NCBI GenBank assembly: GCA_041499035.1
Contig: JBGQJK010000007.1
Location: forward strand, 1-39,403
Length of the DNA stretch: 39,403 nucleotides
DNA from: DATFUL01 sp041499035
Lineage (GTDB): Bacteria > Patescibacteriota > Microgenomatia > UBA8517
Direction: 5' to 3'
A program made the translations under genes and the position numbers. The first letter of the stretch is position 1, and every line of letters begins with the position of its first letter. The notes under the pieces are model-generated. The model was not told the origin of the DNA. It worked only from the letters and a program-made list of their open reading frames with translations, and made no database searches. Of the stretch, positions 1 through 8,480 are shown in pieces.

Positions 1-1
1 G

Positions 2-331
2 GCTCCGCTCTCTATCGGTAGTCATGTGGATATAGCCTCCAGCGTTATGATTTATAATTCCGAACATAATATAGACGATAACAATTTTTCAGTCATTGAG
101 AATGTGACTGAGGAACCTGTGGAGATTGGAGATTATGTGTTTATAGGCCCCCGGGTAATTATTCTTCCGGGTGTTAAAATTGGGAAAGGAGCTGTAGTTG
201 GTGCCGGTGCCGTTGTAACCAAAGATGTGCCCGATTTTGCAATAGTTGGCGGGATTCCGGCAAAAATAATCGGCGAGCGCAAAAACAAAAATCCAAGCTA
301 TAAACTAGGCAGAGCGCGTCTTTTCCAATAG
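2..331 (+). CDS. Hexapeptide-repeat acyltransferase, 5' end missing
   Basis: The reading frame is open to the window edge, so this is the C-terminal part (about 109 residues) of a longer protein. It shows left-handed beta-helix hexapeptide repeats: a PLSIGSHVDIA turn, then IGDYVFIGPRVIILPGVKIG, and VVGAGAVVTKDVPDFAIVGG with the usual IPAKIIGER ending. This ending is typical of the WbbJ/maltose O-acetyltransferase-like xenobiotic acyltransferase group, which transfers acetyl from acetyl-CoA to a sugar hydroxyl or amine. An ATG at 26 is internal to the repeat fold and is not a credible start. The stop at 329-331 lies two bases before the next ATG, so it shares a transcript with the polysaccharide genes downstream. 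The acceptor sugar cannot be told from the sequence. The family call is firm; the substrate is unknown. Confidence 0.85.
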   Translation, partial: APLSIGSHVDIASSVMIYNSEHNIDDNNFSVIENVTEEPVEIGDYVFIGPRVIILPGVKIGKGAVVGAGAVVTKDVPDFAIVGGIPAKIIGERKNKNPSYKLGRARLFQ

Positions 332-333
332 GC

Positions 334-969
334 ATGAAACTATTTTTAGCTTCTCGATTCCAGAATTCACGAACTATTGAAAAACTTCAAGATTATATAG
401 GCGGATTAAAGGGGAAGGAAATTGCCTACATCCCCACAGCTTCTAATGGAGAAAATAAATACGGGTTTTGGAAAAATGACCCTAATGGGAGTTATAAATT
501 TCTTCAAAAAATGAAGGCAAAAGTAAAACCCGTGGTCTTGGAAGATTTCAAGAACAACTCAGTTATGAGAGAACTGGAAAGAAAAGATATTATATGGTTC
601 TCTGGGGGAATGACGGGATATCTTATGTATTGGATCAAAAGATGCGAGATCGACCTTAATATTAAAAGACTGCTTGAAAGAGGCGCTGTTTATTTTGGGG
701 CAAGCGCAGGAGCTATGGTGGCAGGCAAAACTATTGATATTGCTACCTTCGGGTTTGTAGACAATGAAAGAGGAGCGCAAGGCATAAAACCTATGAACTT
801 GGTGGATTTTGATATTTTTCCTCATTTTCAAGATAAGTTTTTACCCAAGATTAAAGAAAAGTATAAAGGTAGTAAACTTTATTTGCTTAAAGATGGAGAA
901 GAGATCATTGTTGAGGACGGAAAAGTAACTGTTGTTGGTGAAGAGAGGATAATTACAAACAAAAAATGA
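334..969 (+). CDS. Peptidase S51-like (dipeptidase E/cyanophycinase family) protein
   Basis: This 211-residue protein has the landmarks of the S51 serine peptidases. There is an FSGGMTG glycine turn at residues 89-95, then the nucleophile elbow YFGASAGAMVAG with Ser124. A FPHF segment near residue 163 matches the conserved His region, and a LLKDGEEIIVEDG strand closes the fold. Family members cleave Asp-Xaa dipeptides or related isoaspartyl bonds in the cytoplasm; no signal peptide is visible. The ATG lies two bases after the preceding stop, and the TGA stop overlaps the next gene in an ATGA junction, so it is translationally coupled on both sides. Its place inside a polysaccharide locus is unexpected and gives no direct clue to substrate. 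It could be a non-peptidase member of the class I glutamine amidotransferase-like fold, but the GxSAGA motif favours peptidase. Confidence 0.8.
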   Translation: MKLFLASRFQNSRTIEKLQDYIGGLKGKEIAYIPTASNGENKYGFWKNDPNGSYKFLQKMKAKVKPVVLEDFKNNSVMRELERKDIIWFSGGMTGYLMYWIKRCEIDLNIKRLLERGAVYFGASAGAMVAGKTIDIATFGFVDNERGAQGIKPMNLVDFDIFPHFQDKFLPKIKEKYKGSKLYLLKDGEEIIVEDGKVTVVGEERIITNKK

Positions 970-1532
970 AGAAAATCGCTATATTTTTCTATCTCATTTT
1001 TTCTCTAGGCCTTCTCTTCTATGTTTCCCTACCGAATTATGATTTTCCCAAGCCGCCACCCGACTCTGTTCAATCAAAAGAGCCGGCGGATACGGAAACT
1101 CCGCTTAGGAGGGCCTACTTTACAAACTATACCAGAGCTCAAGTGCTGGACTGGTATGAGGTTCAATTTGGACGTTCTAATTTTCTGGATATTCCGCTCC
1201 CGACATATTTATTGAACTATCCCCCAGAAAATTCCGGGAGTATTATTCGTGATCAAACCAGGAGCACTTTTTTACAGGAAATTATCCATCCTTTCAGGGA
1301 AACGGTATTTATCAACGGCTACGAGCCGGCACCTACGGACTACGAAAATAGGATTGTTATTAATGGAACCCATTGGCGTCAGAAAATCATAATCAAATTT
1401 GTTCCGACAAACTTAATAGTAAGGGTATTTGTTTCTCTCTTGTCGCTTATTTCCATGCCGGTTCTTTGGATTTCTTATGCCCCTGAATTTAGGTTCTTAA
1501 AAAATTTAATCAAAAGACGTAAAATCATCTAG
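966..1532 (+). CDS. Unknown protein with two terminal membrane segments
   Basis: I do not recognise this 188-residue protein. It starts with a hydrophobic segment (about residues 4-24, FFYLIFSLGLLFYVSL), then a proline-rich stretch (YDFPKPPPDS), an apparently exported middle domain, and a second hydrophobic segment (about residues 150-170) with a short basic tail containing KRRK. The arrangement suggests both ends at the membrane and the middle outside, with the positive tail inside. It starts in an ATGA overlap with the peptidase gene, and its stop is one base before the GT2 gene, so it belongs to the surface-polysaccharide transcript. A role in glycan assembly or export is possible from context only. 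Confidence 0.6.
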   Translation: MKKIAIFFYLIFSLGLLFYVSLPNYDFPKPPPDSVQSKEPADTETPLRRAYFTNYTRAQVLDWYEVQFGRSNFLDIPLPTYLLNYPPENSGSIIRDQTRSTFLQEIIHPFRETVFINGYEPAPTDYENRIVINGTHWRQKIIIKFVPTNLIVRVFVSLLSLISMPVLWISYAPEFRFLKNLIKRRKII

Positions 1533-1533
1533 T

Positions 1534-2454
1534 ATGGAGAAGCTTGACCTATCAATTGTTATAATTTCATCCAAAAAGGACTTTTTGTTTGATTGTTTAA
1601 AATCATTGAAAAGCACAACCCGTGGGATTGAGACGGAGATAATCCTAATCGATAATGTTTCGGAGGATAAAATCGGTGACTTAGTAAAAAGACAGTTTCC
1701 AGAAGTTAAAGTTATAAGACGCGAGGTAAACGGGGGTTTTGGGGAAAATAACAATATGGGTATGAAAGTAGCAAAAGGCAAGTACGTTCTTCTTCTAAAT
1801 GACGACACTAAAGTAGTTGATGCAAATATTTTTAAAGAAATGATTGCCTGGATGGACGGGCATCCAAAAGTTGGAATATCTACCTGCGCTCTGGTTAATC
1901 CCGATCTTAAAAATTATCAGGGATCCGGTGGTTATTTCCCCACTCTTCCACGTGTCTTTGCGTGGATGACTTTCCTAGACGATATCCCGGGACTTGATAA
2001 TCTGATTAAACCTTATCATCCATTGCACGGGTGGTCGCCCTTTTATACTAACGAGGAGTATTTTAAAAAACCCCACAAGGAAGACTGGCTAACAGGCGCT
2101 TTTTATATGATGAGGAAAGAAGCAATGGACCAGGCAGGTCTATTTGATGAAGATTTCTTTTTATACGTTGAGGAAGTTGAACTCTCTTATAGATTTGCCA
2201 AGAAGGGTTGGGAAGCCTGGTATTTACCAAAATGGAAAATAGTGCACTACGGAATGGCTACGAACGGGAGCGAAAAAGCCACAATTTTTGAGATGCAGAA
2301 CCTTAAACTCATGTATAAAAAGCATTTTCCGAAATGGCAACTATCGGTACTGGACGCTACCTTGAAGTTGGGTATAATTCTTAGAATTGTTCTTTATGGG
2401 CTCCTAAAGCCCTCTGCCGCAAAAATTTATGCAAAAGCTCTCATTGTGGTTTAG
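1534..2454 (+). CDS. Family 2 glycosyltransferase (rhamnosyltransferase-like)
   Basis: This 306-residue protein has a GT-A fold. The N-terminal strand LSIVIISS and a LIDNVSED nucleotide-binding loop come first. Next is GGFGENNNMG, close to the GFgxaNNxG motif of WbbL-type rhamnosyltransferases, followed by the metal-binding LNDDT at residues 88-92. WLTGAFYMMRKEA and the acidic FLYVEEVELSYR region complete the acceptor side. A C-terminal hydrophobic stretch (about residues 275-295) probably attaches it to the inner face of the membrane. It should add one sugar from a nucleotide donor to a lipid-linked glycan. Its 3' end overlaps the next gene by 26 bases. Donor and acceptor sugars are not predictable from what I can see. 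Confidence 0.9.
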   Translation: MEKLDLSIVIISSKKDFLFDCLKSLKSTTRGIETEIILIDNVSEDKIGDLVKRQFPEVKVIRREVNGGFGENNNMGMKVAKGKYVLLLNDDTKVVDANIFKEMIAWMDGHPKVGISTCALVNPDLKNYQGSGGYFPTLPRVFAWMTFLDDIPGLDNLIKPYHPLHGWSPFYTNEEYFKKPHKEDWLTGAFYMMRKEAMDQAGLFDEDFFLYVEEVELSYRFAKKGWEAWYLPKWKIVHYGMATNGSEKATIFEMQNLKLMYKKHFPKWQLSVLDATLKLGIILRIVLYGLLKPSAAKIYAKALIVV

Positions 2455-3814
2455 GAACTTTTCCCCTAAATATTTACTGGGCACGATCTTAATTATCGTA
2501 CCTTTGTTTCCAAAGTTCCCGCTTCTGTCCATCCCGGGGACATATGTTGCCATAAGGTTTGAGGATCTGCTGCTTTTGATTTTGGGACTAATTGTTTTCT
2601 TGAAAGTAATCGGGAATCTCAAGACCTTTTTAAGCGATGAAATAACTGTAGCTTTTGTGGTCTTTTTTGGTGTTAATTTGATCTCACTGCTTTCTGGAGT
2701 TCTGGTGACAAAAACCGTTGATTTGCATTTAGGTTTTCTTAATTATGCCAGGAGATTAGAGTATCTGGTTCCTTTTTTTGCGGTATTGACGTTGTTTACT
2801 AAGGAACAGATCATCAAAAATCTTGACTACTTTGCAAAACTGTTAGTTATTGTAACAATAGTTGCTTTTGTTTATGGGCTGGGCCAGAGATATCTTGCTT
2901 TTCCTATCATAATTACGCAGAACGATCAATATTCCAAAGGGGTAGCTCTTCGTTGGACACCTGGCAGCCATATTAGCTCTACCTTCGCCGGGCACTACGA
3001 TTTGGCTGCGTTTATGGTAATGGTACTGCCGATTTTCATAACACTTTTTTTTGTACTGAAAGGAAAGTGGAATAAAATCTGGCTGTTTATAACCATTGGA
3101 GGAGGTCTTTGGCTTTTGGTAAATTCACTCTCCAGGATTGCCCAAGTTTCATATCTTGTAGCTGTTTCTGTGGCGCTTATATTCGCCCGAAAGTTTAAAG
3201 GACTGGCGCTTGTCCTTGTTATCAGCTTGGTCGTAATAGGGCTTTCCTCCAGCCTGGATGCCCGCTTCGGGAGAGTGTTTGACGTTTACTATCAAAAAAT
3301 AAAAGCAATAAAGATGACTTCTATTAAATTTGACTTTGTAGTATATGCGGAAACTCAAGCTCTTCCGTCATTGAGATCTAATTTACCATTGTCTACACCA
3401 ACCCCAATTCCTGTCTTCGAGGACAGGTCTACGTCTATCCGTTTGAATGTTGAGTGGCCAGCTGCGATTCGGGCATTTGAGATCAATCCACTTCTAGGGA
3501 CCGGATACTCGTCAATCGGTTTGGCCACGGATAATGATTTCTTAAGAATGCTGGGCGAAACGGGGCTTTTGGGATTCCTGGCATTTTTCTTAATATTTGC
3601 GCGAATTGGAAAATTATTTATTAAATGCCTGCCTGCCCTTAAGAATTTTTCTTGGATTGAATTAGGATTTGTTGTAGGAATGTTGGGGGCGATAGTCGGT
3701 ACTTTTATTAGCTCATCTTTTATTGATTTGTTCGAAGCATCGAAATTCGCTACGATTTTTTGGTTTATGATTGCTTACTCCATCTATTTGATTAGAATTC
3801 GTACTAATGAATAA
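2429..3814 (+). CDS. O-antigen ligase/polymerase-like membrane protein (Wzy_C family)
   Basis: This 461-residue protein has many hydrophobic segments (roughly ten to twelve). A long extracytoplasmic loop after about residue 280 ends in the family signature region: AIRAFEINPLLGTGYSSIG followed by LGETGLLGFLAF. That region is typical of the O-antigen ligase/polymerase family, which polymerises or transfers lipid-linked glycans on the outer face of the cytoplasmic membrane. The ATG at 2429 lies inside the end of the preceding GT2 gene, and its stop overlaps the GT39-like gene by 8 bases, so the three are tightly coupled. No Wzx flippase is visible in the window. Whether it is a polymerase or a ligase cannot be decided here. 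Confidence 0.82.
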   Translation: MQKLSLWFRNFSPKYLLGTILIIVPLFPKFPLLSIPGTYVAIRFEDLLLLILGLIVFLKVIGNLKTFLSDEITVAFVVFFGVNLISLLSGVLVTKTVDLHLGFLNYARRLEYLVPFFAVLTLFTKEQIIKNLDYFAKLLVIVTIVAFVYGLGQRYLAFPIIITQNDQYSKGVALRWTPGSHISSTFAGHYDLAAFMVMVLPIFITLFFVLKGKWNKIWLFITIGGGLWLLVNSLSRIAQVSYLVAVSVALIFARKFKGLALVLVISLVVIGLSSSLDARFGRVFDVYYQKIKAIKMTSIKFDFVVYAETQALPSLRSNLPLSTPTPIPVFEDRSTSIRLNVEWPAAIRAFEINPLLGTGYSSIGLATDNDFLRMLGETGLLGFLAFFLIFARIGKLFIKCLPALKNFSWIELGFVVGMLGAIVGTFISSSFIDLFEASKFATIFWFMIAYSIYLIRIRTNE

Positions 3815-5285
3815 AATATTAGTTCATATTTTAGCCACAAAAAAAATAGAATACATTTTGTTATCATTAATTATTTGTGCAGGTTTTTTAGTTAGACTCT
3901 ATAAAATAAATAGTCCTATCGCTGATTGGCATAGTTGGCGCCAGGCTGATACGGCTTCGGTAACTAGAATTTATATTCAAAAGGGTATAAATCTACTACT
4001 TCCACGCTTTGACGATATAAGCAGTATTCAGTCACGCATATTAAATCTAAATGGCTACAGAATGGTAGAATTTCCGATTTACAACGCACTCAGTGCCTTG
4101 GCGACGATTCATTTAGGCCATTTTAGTCTTGAGGTTTGGTCCAGATTACTTACAATTATTTCTTCGATTACAACCGCTATTTTTTTGTACTTGATAGGGA
4201 AAAGATTTCTGGGAAGTTGGGGAGGAGTCCTATCTGCCTTTTTCTATTTATTTATTCCCTTTAATATCTATTTCACACGGGTAATCCTTCCGGATCCGAT
4301 GGGGGTAATGTTTGGTGTAATCGGCATTTGGTTATTTGTAAAATTTGTCGATGGCTCGGGACTTATCTACTTTTTTGGGTCATCAACGCTTTTTGCATTA
4401 ATGCTTCTAATCAAACCATATCTTGGATTTTATCTTTTTCCCGTTTTATACCTGTTCATTTCAAAATTTGGGCTCAAAAAGATACTTAAAGACCGTAAGA
4501 TTGTTTTTGGAACCGTTTTATTCGCGGTTATCATGTTTTCACCTTTTATTTTATGGAGGTCATGGGAAGCAAAATTTCCGGAAGGGATTCCACTCTTTTG
4601 GTGGGCATTTAACGGGAATGGAATAAGGTTCCATCCCGCATTTTGGAACTGGATATTCGGCGAGCGATTGGGACACTTGATACTCGGATCTTTCGGCTTA
4701 ATACCGTTTGTTTTTGGAGTCTTTGATATCAAAAAAAAGACCCACTTCATTCAATGGTTTTTAGTTGGAATGCTGACTTATTTGGTAATAGTCGCAGACG
4801 CCAACGTAATGCATGATTATTATCAAATTTTGACGATCCCGGTAATCTCTTTAACCTTGGCCTCGGGCAGTGTTTATCTTTGGACTCATCAAGTCTTTAA
4901 CAGGATTTTGGTAAGGACCGTTCTAATTTTTTCCATAGGAATAATGCTGATTACCGGTTGGTTCCAGATTCAGGGGGACTATGTTATCAATCATCCCGAA
5001 ATAATTGAAGCAGGGAATGCTGCTGATAGAATTACTCCTAAAAACGCAATAGTTGTAGCTCCTTATGATGGTGACACCGCTTTTCTTTATCAAACGAAAC
5101 GTAGCGGCTGGCCAGCCGTCGATAACTCAATTGATAACATTATTAAGGAGGGTGCCAGTTATTACGTGTCGGTTGATTTAGGCAGCGCGGACACTAAAAT
5201 GATTGAGTCACGATTCAAAACCGTTGAAAAGACCGATAAATATATTATTGTTAACCTCCATGATCAGTTAATAAAAACAAAATGA
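3807..5285 (+). CDS. GT39-like (PMT/ArnT-type) membrane glycosyltransferase
   Basis: This 492-residue polytopic protein begins with one membrane segment and then an acidic first loop, ADWHSWRQADTAS (residues 39-51). The loop resembles the Asp-containing first periplasmic loop of the PMT/ArnT superfamily. About ten further hydrophobic segments follow, and a C-terminal soluble domain of about 90 residues begins near IEAGNAADRI. Enzymes of this type use polyprenyl-phosphate sugars as donors on the outer membrane face and modify proteins, lipids or glycans. It overlaps both neighbours by 4-8 bases within the polysaccharide operon. A second, diverged protein of the same class lies at 16809. Superfamily call good; acceptor unknown. 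Confidence 0.8.
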   Translation: MNKILVHILATKKIEYILLSLIICAGFLVRLYKINSPIADWHSWRQADTASVTRIYIQKGINLLLPRFDDISSIQSRILNLNGYRMVEFPIYNALSALATIHLGHFSLEVWSRLLTIISSITTAIFLYLIGKRFLGSWGGVLSAFFYLFIPFNIYFTRVILPDPMGVMFGVIGIWLFVKFVDGSGLIYFFGSSTLFALMLLIKPYLGFYLFPVLYLFISKFGLKKILKDRKIVFGTVLFAVIMFSPFILWRSWEAKFPEGIPLFWWAFNGNGIRFHPAFWNWIFGERLGHLILGSFGLIPFVFGVFDIKKKTHFIQWFLVGMLTYLVIVADANVMHDYYQILTIPVISLTLASGSVYLWTHQVFNRILVRTVLIFSIGIMLITGWFQIQGDYVINHPEIIEAGNAADRITPKNAIVVAPYDGDTAFLYQTKRSGWPAVDNSIDNIIKEGASYYVSVDLGSADTKMIESRFKTVEKTDKYIIVNLHDQLIKTK

Positions 5286-6487
5286 AAATATTAATGTTGG
5301 TGCCATTTTTGCCGAATGATCAGATGAGTGGCGGACAAACCCGCTGGTACAACATGATTAAGCATCTCTCCAAGGATCATCAGATTACACTAATGTCCTT
5401 AGTAAAAGACGACTGGGAAAAAAAATTTATCCCCGAACTCGAAAGATATTGTAAAAAGGTAATGGTTTTTAAACGGCCGAAGTCGCCTTGGACTTTAAGA
5501 AATCTTTTCCTCACGTTTATAACCTTTAATCCCCTGGTAGTTATCCGTAATTTATCTCTTGAAGAGCGAAGCGCCATCAAGCGGGAGCTTGCCGAAAATA
5601 ACTATGATCTTATCCATGCGGAAACCTTTTACGTTATGCCGCACATCCCGAAAACTAAAACCCCGATTGTTTTGGTTGAACCGACTATCGAGTTTTCAGT
5701 TTATCAGCATTATGTCGATCAGGAAGTTTTGTTTTTATTAAAACCTTTCTATTTATTTGATGTTGTAAAACTTAGGTTTTGGGAAAAGTATTATTGGAAG
5801 AAAGCAAGCAGGCTTTTTGCTGTTTCTGAAGACGACAAAAAAGTTATGCAAAAAGAAATTCCGGGCATAAAAGTTGGAGTTCTGCCTAATGGTATTGATT
5901 CGGACTATTTTAACGAGAAGAAGACCACAAAAATTACCGTTCCCACAATTCTTTACGTAGGTAACTACAAATGGATGCAGAATATTGAGGCAGTTAACAT
6001 TTTGATTAGGGACATATGGCCGAAAATAAAGGAAAAGGTTCAAAATTGCAGACTTTGGATAGTTGGAGTTAACATGCCCCCCCAAATTATTGACTATTCA
6101 AAGAATAATACCGATATAAGGGTTAGTGAAGGACTTCCTGATATTAGGGAAGCTTATAAGTCTTCCTCAGTGCTGGTTGCTCCGATCAAAGGTCCGGGAG
6201 GAACCAGACTTAAGGTGTTGGAAGCTATGGCCTCGGGGTTACCGGTTGTGTCAACCTCCGTTGGGGTTGCGGGGTTGGGGATTACCCCAGGGCGGGAGGC
6301 TTTAATTTCAGAGACTACGGCAGGTTTAACTAATTTAGCAATTAAAGTCTTGAAAAATGAAAAATTAGCTGTCAGAATTGGGGAGCAAGGCAGGAAATTT
6401 GTCCAAGGGAGTTACGATTGGAACTCAATTGCCGGCAAGCTAAATAAGGTATATGAAGAAACCAGAACTATCGGTAATAATTCTTAA
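5282..6487 (+). CDS. Family 4 glycosyltransferase (GT-B fold)
   Basis: This 401-residue protein has two Rossmann-like domains. The N-terminal domain opens with MKILMLVPFLPNDQMSGGQT, where the glycine turn binds the acceptor side. A linker follows with LFAVSEDDKK and LPNGIDSDYF near residues 178-212. The C-terminal donor domain carries GGTRLKVLEAMASGLPVVST from about residue 304; the Glu of KVLEAM corresponds to the last Glu of the GT4 EX7E region. It is a cytoplasmic retaining transferase that uses a nucleotide sugar. The start overlaps the preceding stop in an ATGA junction, and its 3' end overlaps the following GT2 gene by 35 bases. Confidence 0.9.
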   Translation: MKILMLVPFLPNDQMSGGQTRWYNMIKHLSKDHQITLMSLVKDDWEKKFIPELERYCKKVMVFKRPKSPWTLRNLFLTFITFNPLVVIRNLSLEERSAIKRELAENNYDLIHAETFYVMPHIPKTKTPIVLVEPTIEFSVYQHYVDQEVLFLLKPFYLFDVVKLRFWEKYYWKKASRLFAVSEDDKKVMQKEIPGIKVGVLPNGIDSDYFNEKKTTKITVPTILYVGNYKWMQNIEAVNILIRDIWPKIKEKVQNCRLWIVGVNMPPQIIDYSKNNTDIRVSEGLPDIREAYKSSSVLVAPIKGPGGTRLKVLEAMASGLPVVSTSVGVAGLGITPGREALISETTAGLTNLAIKVLKNEKLAVRIGEQGRKFVQGSYDWNSIAGKLNKVYEETRTIGNNS

Positions 6488-7334
6488 CTACAACACCAAG
6501 GAGCTTTTGGAGGATTGTCTCAATTCAGTAAAGGCTCACATGGGCGAAGTTCCTATGGAAATAATAGTTTCCGACAACTCCTCGACGGACGGTAGCCAGG
6601 ATATGGTCAAGAAAAAGTTCCCCTGGGTAAAGTTTATTGAAGGTCCGAATGAAGGATTTTCCAGGGGCAATAACCGTGCAAGACCGTTGGTAAACGGGGA
6701 AATGGTACTTTTTCTAAATCCGGACACGCTCGTTCATGATAACGTTTTTGCCTGGACGACCCGCTACCTTAAGGAACATAAAGATGTTGGTGCGGTCACC
6801 TGCAAGTTGGTTCTACCGAACGGAAAGATGGATAAAGACATTAGACGCAGATTCCCCACTCCCTGGATTTCGTTCCAGCATCTGGTTTTGGGAATGAACA
6901 AGGCTTATTGGTACGAAGACATGCCCGAAGACTCAACTCATACAGTCGACGCAATACAGGGAGCATTCTTTTTAACCTGGAAGAAGATTCTGGACAAAGT
7001 GGGATGGTATGACCCAGCGTATTTTTTTGATGGGGAAGATGTTGATCTTTGTTTCCAAATCCACAAGGCAGGTTATAGGCTAGTATATTATCCGGATACA
7101 TATATTACTCACTTGAAAGGTGTCACAAAAGGTAAAGTTGCCAAATGGAAGTACAAAGTTTCGCCGCAACAGAGAAAAAAGCTTCGCCTCGCAGGAGTTG
7201 CTTCAATGGAAAGGTTTTTTAAGAAAAATCTGTGGAAAAGCTATCCTATCTGGTTTGACTATTTTGTCCTTTTAGGAATAAATGTCTTCAAAGTTGTGAG
7301 ATACGTCAGAGTAGCGCTCCTGTCATCATACTAA
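6453..7334 (+). CDS. Family 2 glycosyltransferase
   Basis: This 293-residue GT-A protein has LSVIILNYN at the N-terminus, the nucleotide-binding loop VSDNSSTDGS (residues 39-48), GFSRGNNRA, and the metal-binding LNPDT at residues 88-92. QGAFFLTWKK and FFDGEDVDLCF form the acceptor and catalytic side. A C-terminal hydrophobic stretch (WFDYFVLLGINVFKVV) may sit at the membrane. The layout matches the GT2 at 1534, so the two are probably paralogues adding different sugars to the same lipid-linked chain. The ATG at 6453 lies within the end of the preceding GT4 gene. I chose it because the GT2 N-terminal strand begins immediately after it. Confidence 0.9.
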   Translation: MKKPELSVIILNYNTKELLEDCLNSVKAHMGEVPMEIIVSDNSSTDGSQDMVKKKFPWVKFIEGPNEGFSRGNNRARPLVNGEMVLFLNPDTLVHDNVFAWTTRYLKEHKDVGAVTCKLVLPNGKMDKDIRRRFPTPWISFQHLVLGMNKAYWYEDMPEDSTHTVDAIQGAFFLTWKKILDKVGWYDPAYFFDGEDVDLCFQIHKAGYRLVYYPDTYITHLKGVTKGKVAKWKYKVSPQQRKKLRLAGVASMERFFKKNLWKSYPIWFDYFVLLGINVFKVVRYVRVALLSSY

Positions 7335-7340
7335 ATTTAA

Positions 7341-8480
7341 ATGAAAATTCTGATTGATGCGCGCCTCTATGGATTGGAAAATGCCGGCTTGGGCCGGTAT
7401 ATAAATAATCTTACTCTAGAGTTATCCAGAATTGACCTGAAAAACAGCTACATTTTGCTTCTGAGAAAAAAATATTTCGATAGCCTTAACCTTCCCAATA
7501 ATTGGAAAAAAGTCTTGGCTGATTTTGGCCATTATAGTTTTGCCGAGCAGGCAATTCTTCCTAGATTAATCAAAAAGGAAAACCCTGATTTAGTCCATTT
7601 TCCGCATTTTAATGTTCCGATTTTCTATAGCGGTAAGTATATAGTTACCATCCATGATCTTTTGATGCATACCCAGTTTGGTTTAGAGGCAACTACACTG
7701 CCTGCCCCCATTTATTTTGTTAAAAGACTTGCTTACAGGTTGACTTTTGATACCGCGGTAAAAAAGTCAATTCGGATTTTAACCCCAAGCTTTGCAGTGA
7801 AAAACGAGTTAATAAAAGAGTACGGGGATGTTTCGGATAAAACTCATGTAACCTACGAAGGGTTGGACGGAAATATATCAAATACAAATGGAGTCAAAAC
7901 CAATTATCCTTATTTTGTTTACACCGGTAATGCTTATCCTCACAAAAATCTTAAAAGGTTAATTCAGTCAATTGTCCACTTGAATGTTAATAGAACTGAA
8001 AAAATTAAACTGGTGCTTGCTTCAGCTCGGGGAGTTTTCACAACACGTTTGGAAAAAGTGATTAATGATTTAAAAGCAGAAGGTTTAGTTAAACTTCTAG
8101 GGTTTGTTCCCGATCGAGATCTTGGATCGCTGTATAAAAATTCTTTGGGATTTGTTTTTCCGTCACTTTCGGAAGGATTCGGCCTTCCCGGCCTTGAGGC
8201 AATGAATTCCGGAACTTTAGTCTTGGCCTCAGAAATTTCAGTTTTTAAGGAAATTTATGGAAAGCATGCAATTTATTTTAACCCCTTGGACTTTTCTTCA
8301 ATCGAAAAAGCTATGCGCTCCGTTTTGGAAATAGAATCTCCTGACCGCAAAAACAGGATCGAAGAAGGACTGAGATTTGCAAAGAAGTATTCATGGACTA
8401 AAATGGCCAGGCAAACCCTGGAAATATATGAAGAAGTATTCAAAAAAGAAGGTAGCAATAGTCTACGACAGAGTAAATAA
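7341..8480 (+). CDS. Family 4 glycosyltransferase (mannosyltransferase-like)
   Basis: This 379-residue GT-B enzyme begins with MKILIDARLYGLENAGLGRY, the GxGRY-type opening common in WbaZ/MtfB-like mannosyltransferases. The linker has VHFPHFNVP and TIHDLLM. The donor domain contains YTGNAYPHKNL, then the complete EX7E-type region SLSEGFGLPGLEAMNSG around residues 275-291. A GDP-mannose donor is plausible because manC lies two genes downstream, but this is inferred from context. It follows the GT2 gene after a 6-base gap. The last 53 bases overlap the start of the next GT4 gene. Confidence 0.9.
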   Translation: MKILIDARLYGLENAGLGRYINNLTLELSRIDLKNSYILLLRKKYFDSLNLPNNWKKVLADFGHYSFAEQAILPRLIKKENPDLVHFPHFNVPIFYSGKYIVTIHDLLMHTQFGLEATTLPAPIYFVKRLAYRLTFDTAVKKSIRILTPSFAVKNELIKEYGDVSDKTHVTYEGLDGNISNTNGVKTNYPYFVYTGNAYPHKNLKRLIQSIVHLNVNRTEKIKLVLASARGVFTTRLEKVINDLKAEGLVKLLGFVPDRDLGSLYKNSLGFVFPSLSEGFGLPGLEAMNSGTLVLASEISVFKEIYGKHAIYFNPLDFSSIEKAMRSVLEIESPDRKNRIEEGLRFAKKYSWTKMARQTLEIYEEVFKKEGSNSLRQSK

